Under the pieces are notes generated by a model. That model was given only the letters and a program-made list of their open reading frames with translations, did no database searches and was not told the origin of the DNA. Both the position numbers and the translations under genes were made by a program. From NCBI GenBank assembly GCA_964397015.1, contig CAYNHL010000150.1:1-8164 (forward strand): DNA of 8,164 nt, in the 5' to 3' direction. Shown here in pieces: positions 1 to 8,164 of the stretch. The first letter of the stretch is position 1. Each line of letters begins with the position of its first letter. The DNA is from MADRE2 sp964397015 (GTDB taxonomy: Bacteria > Desulfobacterota > Desulfobacteria > Desulfobacterales > Desulfobacteraceae).

Positions 1-1
1 C

Positions 2-352
2 GGGGGAGAATCATATAATTCCAACATTTATGTGAACGGTTCCAGGCCTGCCATCAGGTATTGCACTGTCAGGAACAGCAGTCATTCAGGAATATATGTC
101 AACGGCACAGGGACCAGCGGCATGGAGATCCGGTGCAGTAATTTCAAAGACAATGTTTACGGGGTATATACAGCCGGACAGGCCCAGCCTGTGATCGAAG
201 GCAACAATTTTCTCAGAAACTGGAACCAGGGGGTTTATAACAGCTCAAGTCAGGCTGTCGATGCAAGAAACAACTGGTGGGGGGATGCGGCAGGGCCCAA
301 CCAGGAGGGTGACGAAGTTTTCGGAAACGTGGATGTCACTCCCTGGCTGACT
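2..352 (+). other. C-terminal coils of a right-handed parallel beta-helix with NNWWG cap
   Basis: Residues 1-80 show PbH1-type coils of 23-24 residues. Each has an Asn shortly before a G-[IV]-Y turn: N25 with GIYV at 30-33, N51 with YGVY at 53-56, and N73 with GVYN at 77-80. Residues 90-94 read NNWWG, followed by DAAGPN and, at 114-116, PWL. This is the typical closing segment of bacterial beta-helix repeat proteins (NosD/pectate-lyase-like folds). Such helices often bind or cleave polysaccharides, or act as rigid stalks. Only the last coils are present, so any catalytic residues would lie upstream of the window. Confidence 0.85.
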
Positions 353-3300
353 GAAATCAGCGGATGTATTGACACCCCGCCCACCAATTTTGCGCCTTAC
401 GTCCCCCGCGAGCCCTTTCCTGCCAATGAAGCGGTCCACGTGGAAACTGTCGATACCGGACTGACCTTTACCTGGTCCGGCGGCGATCCCAATCCATGGG
501 ACATTGTACGCTATGATTTTTATTTTGGAACAGACCCGGAATACCTGGTTCTGGAAGCAGAGAACCTTGAGCAGGGCAGTTATACCAGATCCGGCATGGA
601 TACCGGGACCACCTGCTACTGGAAAATTGTGGCCAGGGACGGTTATGGGGCTGAAACCGCAGGGCCGGTCTGGCATTTCACGACCCGGGGACTTCCCCCG
701 GATCTGACGGTTGCCGAAGTTACCCATGACCCGTCCGATAACATTCTGCCTGACCAGACAGTCACTTTTTCTGCCATGATCCGGAACACAGGAGCTGGTC
801 CGGCAGTAGATTCTTTTCAAGTCGGTTTCGCCATGGACGGGGTTGAAATCGGACACCAGGAAGTGAACCAGATAATGGAACCAGGAGACTCCCTGGAACT
901 GTCCCTGGACTGGACTGCCCTTGCCGGCCAGCATACCCTGGAGGTAACGGTGGACAGCACGGACCTGGTAACAGAGGAAAACGAGGACAATAACGTCTTT
1001 TCTGTCGATCTGCCGCTGATTTTGGATATCGAGCCGCCCGTGGTCGTCAGCACTGACCCTGCTGACGGAGATCTGCTCCAGCAGGTCGACCGGGTTTCAT
1101 TTGTCCTGTCAGACGCTCACGGAACCGTGGATGTTGACGGAGTAAAGGAAAGTTTCATCGTCCTTGACAGCCAGGACCAGGCAGTTGCCGGGTCCGTGAC
1201 CGTAGCCGAAGACAGCCTCGAATTTGTTTTCACACCGCAGGCCGAGAGCCTGCCTGATGGTTCCTATACTGTATCATTCACTGCCATGGATGTATCCGGC
1301 AATACTGCACCGCACAGTTTCACCTTTGGCGTGGACAGCGTGCAGCCTGTCACTCCCGGTATTACGGGCGGAATGGTTTTTTCCGGCCTGATTCAGCCGG
1401 GAGAGGACAACCGGTCCAATAGCATCACCGTGCACCTTACCGGAACCCGGGGAAATGATACCGCCATCTGGATCAACGGCCAGGAACGGGTGGCCAGCGG
1501 GAACGGGGACTGGAGCCTGCTTTTGAGCCTGGAGGAAGGCCCCAATTCCCTGGAGATCATTGCCCGCACAAGGGCCGGCAACCAGAGCGACCCGGTGCTG
1601 GTCGATATCCTGCTGGATACGACTGCGCCCGGAGTCCAGTCCATGACCCCGGCTGACGGCGGTTTTGTCAGCCAGGCGCCGGCGGCCGTGATCCTGGAAT
1701 ACCTGGAAGCTCACAGCCAACTCGATCCTGCCGCCTCGACCCTGTCCATGAAGGATGGCTCCATGGCACAAGTGCCGGGGAGCTGGTCCGTGGACCCGGC
1801 CGGCGGGCGGGTTATTTTTGATCCGGAAAACACCCTGACTGAATCAGCCTATACCGTTTTTGCACAACTCGAAGATACCATGGCCAACCGTGGACCTGCA
1901 TTACAGTTCAGTTTTGTGCTGGATGTCACTCCGCCGTCCGAGCCAACCGTGGTTTTCCAGTCGCCGGTCCAGAACCCTGTCCAGGTTATATCCGGGACCA
2001 AGGAAGCCAATACCGCCATCCGTATGAACGGAGAAAACATTACCAGTCATACCGTGGACACTGCCTGGTCCCATGATCTCCAGCTTGAACCGGGAAGCAA
2101 TACCTTTGTGTTTACCGCCATGGACAGGGCCGGTAACCAGAGCAATGAGGTCCTGGTGACAATTTTGTATGACGATGTTGCGCCCCTGCCGGTCACGACC
2201 CTGAGTGTTGACGGAGACGGCAGCGGAACCTCGGCCCTGCTGGACTGGGCCGGATATGACGAAACGACCCACGGAGACATCGTATCCTATAGGGTTTATG
2301 CACTGACCGAGTCTTTTTCAGACATTGGCGGCCTGACCGCGGTAAAAACCGTGCCTGCAGGGACCTTTCTTGCCGAAATCGAAGGCCTGACCCGGAATAC
2401 CACCTTCTGGTTCGCGGTTGCGGCCGTGGATGCCGCCGGCCAGTTCGAACCGCAGGTAAACACGGCAGAGGCCCTGATACGTGATGTGGAGCCGCCCGGT
2501 GAGGTGGAAAATCTTGCGGTCATTGCTTCAGAAACCGGCCTGACCTTTACCTGGTCTCCTCCGGCTGACACAGCAGGTGACCTTGCCGGTTACCAGGTCT
2601 TTTTCAACCAGTTAGAAGATCCTGTCACCCTGGGCCCGGACGTAGGGTCCCATGATGTGGCCTCCCTGGCACCTGCTTCTGCATACCCTTTGCGGATCAG
2701 GACCTTTGACCAGGACGAAAACTACAGCCAGGGCCTTGAAACCACCGGCTATACACTGCTGCCCAACCCGGAAAATCTTCTGGCAAATCCCCAGAACAAC
2801 CGTGTTCTTTTGTCCTGGGATCCTGTGGAACCGGCTGAACATGTCCTGCACTACGCCGTTTACGTGGCTTTTGAACCGTTCACGGACACAACGGGCATGG
2901 ACCCGGTCCAGACCGTTTCAGGGCCCCTTGCCGTTGTGAGAGATCTTGCCAACGATACCCCCTGCTACCTGGCTGTCACCACGGTGAACCGGTCAGGCTG
3001 CGCCTCCCCTCTGGTCACCCCGGTTCAGGCAACGCCCCTGAAGCAGGTCCTTGTTACATACACCATGGATGAGGTCAGCGGTGACACTCTTGTGGATGCC
3101 GAGGACCGGCATCCAGGCATTATCCACGAAAATCCGCTCCAGGTGGACGGATACCTGGGCCAGGCCCTGGTGTTTGACGGAACAGGCGACTGGGTCGGCA
3201 TGGACAGCCTGGCACAGGATCTGGTGACCAGGGATGACATCACTATTTCATGCTGGTTCCGGACAGACCTTGCGCCTGAACACGACTGGCAGAACATTCT

Positions 3301-6300
3301 TTTTTCAGGTGTTTCTGCATCCGAAGATAAACTTTTTCGCCTGGGGATAAGCAGGAACGGCGGCATTTTTTATGCCGTGGGCCAGAACCGGACCGTTCAC
3401 GGCAGCCGGTTCAACAACAATGTCTGGCATCACCTGGTCCTTGTACAAAAAGCAACCGGCCAGTTCACGATTTTCCTGGACGGGGCCCAGATCGGGACCG
3501 GAACAAAGGCCCGTGTCCAATGGTCCGGTGTGCAGGCCCTGGCCCTGGGCCGGGATACTGATCCGGTCTCTTCCTTGTTTTTCAACGGCAGAATGGACCA
3601 GTTCCAGGTTTACAACCATGCCCTGACAGCCCTTGAAGCGGCTGCACTGTTTGTTGACATGGAGCCGCCCGTCCTGGTTGCAACCAAACCGGAAGACGGG
3701 GCCCTTGCCCCGCCTTTGAACCAGGTTTCCATTACCCTGGCTGATCACCACGGGGTCATTGACACTCAGGCTGTTATCGACAGCATCACGATCTCGGACA
3801 GCAACGGAACTCCCGTCATGGGCGATGTTTCGGAATCCGGGGGAGTGTTCACTTTCGTACCCGGTACCGTGCCCCTTGAGGATGCTGGCTATACTGTAGA
3901 GTTGACAGCCCTGGACATGGCAGGAAATACGGCGGTGTACGGTTTTTCCTTTACCGTGAGCAGCGAGCTGCCCCCTGTGCCCGGCATTACCGGTGGCCTT
4001 GTTTACAGCGGCCTGATCCGGCCCGGCGTGGAAAACCGCTCCAGCACCAGGACCGTGGAACTGACCGGGACCCGTGAAGATCAGACCTCGGTCTGGATCG
4101 ATGACACCCTGCATGTTCCCACCGGATCAGGAGACTGGTCCATATCGGACCTGGCCCTGCAGGAAGGCATCAATACGCTTGGGGTTACACTGAAGGATGT
4201 GGCCGGGAACCAGGGCGAGGCTGAAGTCATTCAGATCCTGGTCGATACCCTGGCGCCTTCTGTATCCGGGGTATTCCCAGAACCCGGAAGTTTTACAGGA
4301 CAGGTTCCGTCCAGGGTATCGGTGAATTTTGTCGAGGAGACGACTGCCCTGGATATGAGCCGCTCCACCTTCAGTCTTAGAAAAGGGTTTTCCAGTGTTG
4401 CAGGCACCTGGTCGCTTTTTGATGATCATGAAGCGGCCTTTGTTCCGTCAGCAACCCTCGATGACGGCGAATACAACCTCGTCGTCCGGCTCGAGGACGA
4501 GATGGGCAACCGTTCTGCCTTGGGCCAGTACCAGTTTACGGTTGACACCGTTGTGCCGCAGGCACCGGTGGTCAATGCCGAGTCTCCTGTAAGCAATCCA
4601 AAACAGCTGATCACCGGTACCAAGGAACCCTATGCTGAAATTCTGATGAACAATGAAATCATAGTGGGCCATACCGTATTTTCAACCTGGGAGCACCAGG
4701 TGGATCTCGAGCCGGGAGTGAATTCTTTGACTTTTACCGCCAGGGATCGTGCCGGCAACCGGAGCCTTGATCGAACCGTCGACATCGTGTTCAACGATGT
4801 TGCACCTGATCCTGTAGAGTGCCTCGAGGTCAACCCGCAAGGCAGTGGAACACAGGCGTTTCTGGACTGGAGCGGGTATGATGAATCAGCACAGGGCCAT
4901 GTGGCTGATTACCGTGTCTATGCGGAAACCACGTCTTTTTCCGATGTCTCCGGCCTGGCCCCTGTAACCACGGTTTCTGAAAGACAGTGCACAATTGACA
5001 ACCTGGCATGGGAAGGACAATACTGGTTCGCAGTAGTGGCCGTGTCAGGCCAGGGGAATGCGAACAGCCTTGTCAGTTCGGTTCAGGCGACCCTCATGGA
5101 CATTGTACCGCCGGAAGCTCCCACAGGCCTGGCAGTGGACTGTTTTGAAACAAGCCTGGTTTTCTCCTGGGATCTCCCGGCTGGTGCCGACACGGACCTT
5201 GAAGGCTGCCGGATCAGGTTTGATGATGACCCCAGCGGAACCATCCTGCCTCCTGACCAGACTTCGTGGGAGGCTGAAGGGCTGTCTTCGGCCTCTGCCT
5301 ACAGTTTCGGAGTGTCGACAGTGGACCTTGCCGGCAATATGAGCCAGGAGACTGTTCTGACAGGACACACACTTCTGGACAACCCGGGCGGCCTGGCTGC
5401 CTCTTCATCCGGAGGGGTCGTGGAGCTTGCATGGGATGCTGTTTCATCCCCCTTTCTTGACCGATACGCCGTGTATGCCGCCCAGGTTCCTTTCAGCACA
5501 GTCCAGGGCATGGCCCCTGTTTTGACAGTTTCGTCCCCGTCAGCCATGGTGGCAGGTCTGGAAGGCAACATGACCTGGTACCTGGCAGTGACCAGCATAA
5601 ACCTGTCGGGCGGAGAGAAAAAAGAGGTGACCCCTGTCACGGCCCGGCCGGTTCCTGACTCCGAGGGTCCTGAAATCACAGAGTTCATGATTGGCGGATC
5701 TTTGGCCGAAGACGGCCTTGTGCTGGAGAAATCAACCTTGATCCAGGTAAGGGCTCAAGATCCTTCAGAAGTCAGCCGGGTGGTCTTTTCCATCAACGGT
5801 GTGCCCGTTAAAACCGTTTACAGCGGATCACCGTTTTACAGCTGGACCTGGGACGTCCAGGCATCTGCAGACGGGGAACATACCCTGGCTGTGACCGCAT
5901 ATGACACCCTGGGCAACAGCAGGATCAGTGCCTGCACCGTGACCGTGGCCCTGGCAGTACCCGAAGCCCCGGTCATCGAGTCTCCCTCCCAGACAACAAG
6001 CACCAACCAGGCTGCAATGCAGATCAAAGGGGTTGCTGAAAAGAACTCCCGGGTAATCCTGTACAACAACCAGGTCCAGGCGGCCGGGCCAACCGCCGTT
6101 GACCAGGCCGGGAAATTCAATATCCAGCTGGACCTTGAAGAAGGCATCAACCAGGTTGCGGCCTCTGCCCAAAACCGTGCCGGAGAAGGACCTGAAAGCG
6201 CTGTTGTATCCATAACCCTGGATACCACCCGGCCGCTGGCCCCGAACAATGTCTCTGCCCGGACCATGGCCGGAGGACAGGTGCGCCTCACCTGGACCGA

Positions 6301-8164
6301 GCCGGCCAATACCGGGGTCAAGGGCTATCATATTTACCGTTGCGACCATAACTTCGAGGATATCAGCCAGGCTGTCAGGGCCAACACCAGCCTTGTCACC
6401 GCCTTGAGCTTCAATGATCTTCCGGCCTCGGACGGCCTGTATCATTACCGGGTCACCGCAGTCAGCCTCACCGGTGTCGAAGGTGACCTGTCCTTGGCCG
6501 TCCAGGCGGATTCAGACCGTACAGGCCCCCGGGCCCTGTCCATCCAGTATACGCCGGAAGGACCTTTCGATCCCCAGGACGGCCGCATGGGCGTGGGTGT
6601 CGTGCACATTGTCCTGGAAGTTGACGAACCGCTCCAGGCCGCTCCTTTCCTCAGCATGACCCCGGCCGGCGGAATCCCCATGCCCGTGGATCTGAACAGG
6701 GAATCAGACCTGGTTTATTCAGGATATACAGTAATCCAGTCCTCCACTCCGTCCGGAACGGCCTGGGCTGTATTTTCCGCCCGTGATCTGGCCGGAAACC
6801 GTGGTACAGAGGTCGATACAGGCGGACAGATCCTGATAGACACACGGGGGCCCGGGGTCATTACCATTGACCTGGACCCGGCTGACCCGGTCCGGAACGA
6901 TCCTGCCGAACCTGTTCACATAACCGTACGCCTTGGTCTGGATGACAAAATGAAGCCCGGGATGCAGCCTGAACTTGCCTATCTTCTCTCCGGTCCGGGA
7001 CGCAGCCCGGTGGACCTGCCTTTCCCCGGCCTGGTATCTCCTGTGGCAGGCGAGCAGGAAGCATGGGAATGGTCCTTTGTACTGCCGGCGGATGCCGGCA
7101 TGGCAGGTGTCGAGACATTGCATTTTATCTACCAGGGGATTGACGATCTCGATAACCAGAGTAACCTTGTTGACTGCTCCAACCGGTTCCAGGTGTACCA
7201 GGGCGATCTGCCGCCACTGGAAGTTCCCGGGGGCCTGGCAGGATCTGCCGAACCCGGCGGGAACATACGCCTGACATGGGATCCGGTGGAAAATGCCATA
7301 GGTTATGTCCTTTACCGCAGGGCGCCCGGCGAGGCCGAACTGACCCGGTACCGGGATCTTGGGGCCGGGGAAGTGGAATACCTGGATGAATCCCTGGCTG
7401 ACGGCATTTATGCCTATGCCCTGGCAAGCGTCAGGGAACAGAATGACCAGACAGCCGAGAGTGCCCCCTGTCAGCCGGTTCAAGTGACAGCCGACGGCAC
7501 TGCCCCGGAACCCCCCACCAGCCTTAGTGTGGACATGGTTCCCCAGGGCATGAAAATAGAATGGCAGCCGCCGCCCTATACAGAACCTGTAACCTACAAC
7601 CTGTACCGGTCATCAGACACCATCACCTCGGTGCAGGGACTTGATCCCCTGGCCCGGAACATCAGCCAGACTCTGGTGGCAGATCCCTCGCCCTCGGCTT
7701 TGGACAGGTGTTATGCCGTTACAGCCGCAGACATCACGGGCAATGAATCATTGCCTTCCAACACCGGCTGCTACATCAATGTGCTGCCCGTCTCCATACT
7801 CAGGGTGGAACAGGTAGACCTGCAGCTGCCGCTGGTTCTCTGGTCCCATCCGGGCGGTGATGTCGATCTTTTCAGGCTTTACCTTGGAGAATCTTTCCAA
7901 ACCCAGCTTTTCAGCGGCATGGGCACCTCGTATACCGACCTTGGCTACAGCGGTGACGAGCGCCTCTACACAGTTGTAGCCGAAGACAGCGAGCAGAACC
8001 TGAGCGTGGAAAGAACCGTCTTTTTGCCCATGCTGGAAGCAAAGCTGACACCTGATGCCATGATACGCCGCGGGGTCATGAACCGACTGGACTATACCGT
8101 GACCAACCACGCTACCGAGGCGGGAATCGCCTGGTGCAGGAGGATCTCGTCGGTGCGGGGGTCC
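2..8164 (+). CDS. Giant multidomain surface/adhesin-like protein (beta-helix, FN3, CARDB, Ig-like and LamG modules), partial at both ends
   Basis: One frame starting at base 2 stays open for all 2,721 codons, and its translation is recognisable domain sequence almost throughout. No start codon with ribosome binding site, signal peptide or stop lies in the window. Domains in order: parallel beta-helix end (residues 1-115), FN3-like (129-228), CARDB (230-340), a seven-domain Ig/FN3 block (342-1015), LamG (1016-1218), a second copy of the block (1219-1885), then eight more Ig-like or FN3-like domains (1886-2676) and the start of another. Cysteines are sparse (about 17), and no membrane-spanning segment, catalytic motif or RTX-type glycine-aspartate nonapeptide array is visible. 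Such modules are known from secreted bacterial adhesins and carbohydrate-binding proteins, so an extracellular binding or stalk role is inferred. Export route and anchoring cannot be judged because both termini are missing. The frame may be broken near base 8122. Confidence 0.93.
386..685 (+). other. FN3-like beta-sandwich domain (GGDP...YWKIVARD...WHFTT type)
   Basis: Residues 129-228 begin with a Pro-rich lead (FAPYVPREPFPANEA). They continue through FTWSGGDPNPWD, YDFYFGTDPEY and CYWKIVARDGYGAET to WHFTT. This order matches a common bacterial FN3-like module whose consensus runs NPSPADGA, LSWTGGDPD, YDVYFGT, YYWKIVAKD and WSFTT. It probably acts as a spacer between the beta-helix and the CARDB domain. 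No binding residues can be assigned. Confidence 0.8.
689..1021 (+). other. CARDB-type domain
   Basis: Residues 230-340 start with PPDLTVAEV and contain an IRNTGAGPA turn, VGFAMDGVEIG, a MEPGDSLEL strand, GQHTLEVTVDS and the closing EENEDNN. These are the landmarks of CARDB (cell-adhesion-related domain found in bacteria), and the length of about 110 residues is normal. CARDB modules occur in extracellular proteins, usually among other beta-sandwich repeats. Here one sits directly before the first copy of the duplicated block and is not repeated before the second copy. Confidence 0.85.
1025..3046 (+). repeat. Long internal repeat, copy 1: four Ig-like plus three FN3-like domains
   Basis: Residues 342-1015 (674 residues). 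Ig-like domains: 342-446 (opens DIEPPVVV), 447-538 (PGITGG, SGLIQPG, GDWS, AGNQS), 539-640 (opens DTTAPGV), 641-723 (opens DVTPP; GTKE, RMNGE, DRAGNQS). FN3-like domains: 724-827 (DDVAPLPV, LDWAGYDE, YRVYA, FSDIGGL), 828-919 (opens DVEPPGEV), 920-1015 (LPNPENL, LLSWDPV, YAVYVA). All seven have counterparts in the same order in copy 2, at 3656-5656. Boundaries were set on the recurring D-x-x-P-P or D-x-x-A-P linkers. Individual modules are typical of bacterial extracellular proteins; the function of the block as a unit is unknown. Confidence 0.88.
3047..3655 (+). other. LamG / concanavalin-A-like lectin-type domain
   Basis: Residues 1016-1218 carry the expected landmarks in order: YTMDEVSGDTLVDA near 1020, QALVFDGTGDWV near 1054, ITISCWFRT near 1080, VWHHLVLVQ near 1141, FLDGAQIGTG near 1158, and NGRMDQFQVYNHAL from about 1195. 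This matches the bacterial LamG-like jelly-roll (Laminin_G_3 type), at a normal length of about 200 residues. Members of the fold bind carbohydrates or proteins, often with calcium. No specific ligand can be read from the sequence. It sits exactly between the two copies of the seven-domain block and is the most likely ligand-binding element in the visible part. Confidence 0.88.
3656..5656 (+). repeat. Long internal repeat, copy 2: four Ig-like plus three FN3-like domains
   Basis: Residues 1219-1885 (667 residues). Ig-like domains: 1219-1320 (opens DMEPPVLV), 1321-1414 (PGITGG, SGLIRPG, GDWS, AGNQG), 1415-1514 (opens DTLAPSV), 1515-1597 (GTKE, LMNNE, DRAGNRS). FN3-like domains: 1598-1699 (NDVAPDPV, LDWSGYDE, YRVYA, FSDVSGL), 1700-1791 (DIVPPEAP, FSWDLPAG), 1792-1885 (LDNPGGL, ELAWDAV, YAVYAA). 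Each domain length is within three residues of its counterpart in copy 1. The DNA differs heavily between copies even where the protein matches, which points to an old duplication. No LamG domain follows this copy. Confidence 0.88.
5657..6220 (+). other. Two Ig-like domains
   Basis: Residues 1886-1986 run from DSEGPEI through VVFSINGVPV, WTWDVQ and GEHTLAVTAYDTLGNS. This resembles the bacterial Ig (Big_17-like) pattern of a residue-to-residue variation strand followed by a D-G-x-H-T-L strand. Residues 1987-2073 contain PVIESPSQTT, IKGVAEKNSRV, LYNNQVQ, LEEGINQV and AQNRAGEG, and lead into LDTTRP. This resembles the fourth Ig domain of the duplicated block (GTKE, MNGE, LEPGSN, DRAGNQS). Spacer or structural roles are likely; no ligand site is visible. 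Confidence 0.72.
6221..6511 (+). other. FN3-like domain
   Basis: Residues 2074-2170 open with DTTRPLAP, then VRLTWTEPANTGVKGYHIYR, FNDLPASDGLYHYRVTAVS and an ending near VQAD. The LTW, GYHIYR and YHYRVTAV strands are the usual B, C and F strand marks of an FN3 domain, and the length of about 97 residues fits. It follows an Ig domain related to the fourth Ig domain of the block, as the first FN3 domain does inside each block copy. Confidence 0.8.
6512..7207 (+). other. Two beta-sandwich domains, Ig-like
   Basis: Residues 2171-2279 contain DRTGPRALSIQYTP, VHIVLEVDEPL, FLSMTPAGG and WAVFSARDLAGNRG, which is a bacterial Ig pattern ending in the usual A-x-D-x-A-G-N turn. Residues 2280-2402 open with DTRGPGV and include PVHITVRLGLDDKM, WEWSFVLPADAG, FIYQGIDDLDNQSN and FQVYQGD. 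This second one is longer than the other Ig domains (about 123 residues) and its family is less clear; it ends in a similar D-D-L-D-N-Q-S turn. Call by pattern only. Confidence 0.6.
7208..8029 (+). other. Three consecutive FN3-like domains
   Basis: Residues 2403-2497: LEVPGGLAG, IRLTWDPVENAIGYVLYRR, DGIYAYALASV. Residues 2498-2596: DGTAPEPPTSL, MKIEWQPPPY, YNLYRSSD, RCYAVTAADITGNES. Residues 2597-2676: LPLVLWSHPGGDVDLFRLYLG, SYTDLGYSGDERLYTVVAED. Each has the W-x-P or W-S-H strand, a Y-x-L-Y-R or F-R-L-Y-L strand and a Y-x-V or Y-x-L strand typical of FN3. The last one is short, about 80 residues. They form another rod-like run and have no visible catalytic residues. Confidence 0.75.
8030..8164 (+). 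other. Start of a further beta-rich domain, cut by the window edge; frame uncertain at its end
   Basis: Residues 2677-2708 (MLEAKLTPDAMIRRGVMNRL, then DYTVTNHATEA) look like the first strands of a new beta-sandwich. The YTVTN strand is of the kind found in CARDB- or DUF11-like domains. After base 8122 the same frame gives an Arg-, Trp- and Cys-containing stretch unlike the rest of the protein (IAWCRRISSVRGS). The frame one base back reads GNRLVQEDLVGAGV, which looks more like this protein. The domain family cannot be decided from the part present. Confidence 0.45.

Noticed and set aside
504..707. Short plus-strand open frames in other phases, such as this one and those near 2652, 3372 and 5058
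   Set aside because: They overlap the main frame out of phase, and their translations are low-complexity Pro/Arg/Ser-rich with no domain pattern.
3065..3067. In-frame ATG at the start of the LamG domain as a possible separate gene start
   Set aside because: The frame is continuous with the upstream FN3 domain, there is no clear ribosome binding site, and the LamG domain already begins about six residues earlier.
3305..4114. Long reverse-strand open frame (269 codons), with others at 245-934, 6719-7483 and 5828-6445
   Set aside because: They lie opposite strongly supported domain sequence. Their translations are rich in Gly, His and Arg with no recognisable domain, and they arise because the plus-strand codon use rarely produces reverse-strand stops. 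No ribosome binding site or gene spacing supports them.
1025..5656. Assembly artefact or recent tandem duplication as the cause of the two matching blocks
   Set aside because: The copies match as protein motifs but differ at many bases, including most third codon positions. A duplicated assembly or recent copy would be nearly identical.
7083..7100. Perfect 7-base inverted repeat (TGCCGGC, 4-base loop, GCCGGCA) that could form a hairpin
   Set aside because: It lies inside the coding frame (reading LPADAGMAG), has no T-run after it, and is the sort of chance palindrome expected in GC-rich coding DNA. Not called as a terminator.
2..8164. RTX calcium-binding nonapeptides, membrane-spanning segments, LPxTG-type anchor, or an enzyme active site
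   Set aside because: None is seen in the translation. Such elements, if present, must lie outside the window.

Overview
The window lies entirely inside one very large plus-strand gene. Reading from base 2 in a single frame, I find no stop codon for 2,721 codons, out to the last base. Neither the start nor the stop codon is in view, so both ends are partial. The product is a giant multidomain beta-rich protein. It looks like a bacterial extracellular or surface protein assembled from adhesion-type modules. I see no RNA gene, mobile element, CRISPR array, promoter, terminator or second credible gene. The reverse strand is also open over long stretches, but those translations look like shadows of this gene.

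Layout, with residues numbered from base 2. Residues 1-115 are the last coils of a right-handed parallel beta-helix, closed by an NNWWG...PWL cap. Residues 129-228 are an FN3-like sandwich and 230-340 a CARDB-type domain. Residues 342-1015 are a seven-domain block: four bacterial Ig-like domains followed by three FN3-like domains. Residues 1016-1218 are a LamG/concanavalin-A-like lectin-type domain. Residues 1219-1885 are a second, diverged copy of the same seven-domain block, with domain order and lengths kept. Residues 1886-2676 hold eight further Ig-like and FN3-like domains in a different order. From about residue 2677 a new domain opens and is cut by the window edge; the reading frame looks disturbed in the last 40 bases or so.

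The most notable structure is the duplication of about 670 residues, with the LamG domain exactly at the junction. Each of the seven domains has a counterpart of nearly equal length and matching landmark motifs in the other copy. The DNA of the two copies has drifted far apart, so the duplication is old and the copies have been kept as protein.

The organism is probably a moderately GC-rich Gram-negative bacterium. The module style (NNWWG beta-helix, CARDB, GTKE...AGNQS Ig domains, FN3 of the GYDE...YRVYA...FSD type) reminds me of giant proteins from Desulfobacterota and related environmental bacteria, but this is an impression without a search. The likely role is adhesion, matrix or polysaccharide binding, or acting as a long extracellular stalk. 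No catalytic site is visible. I do not see a multi-gene system here, because the window contains only one gene.
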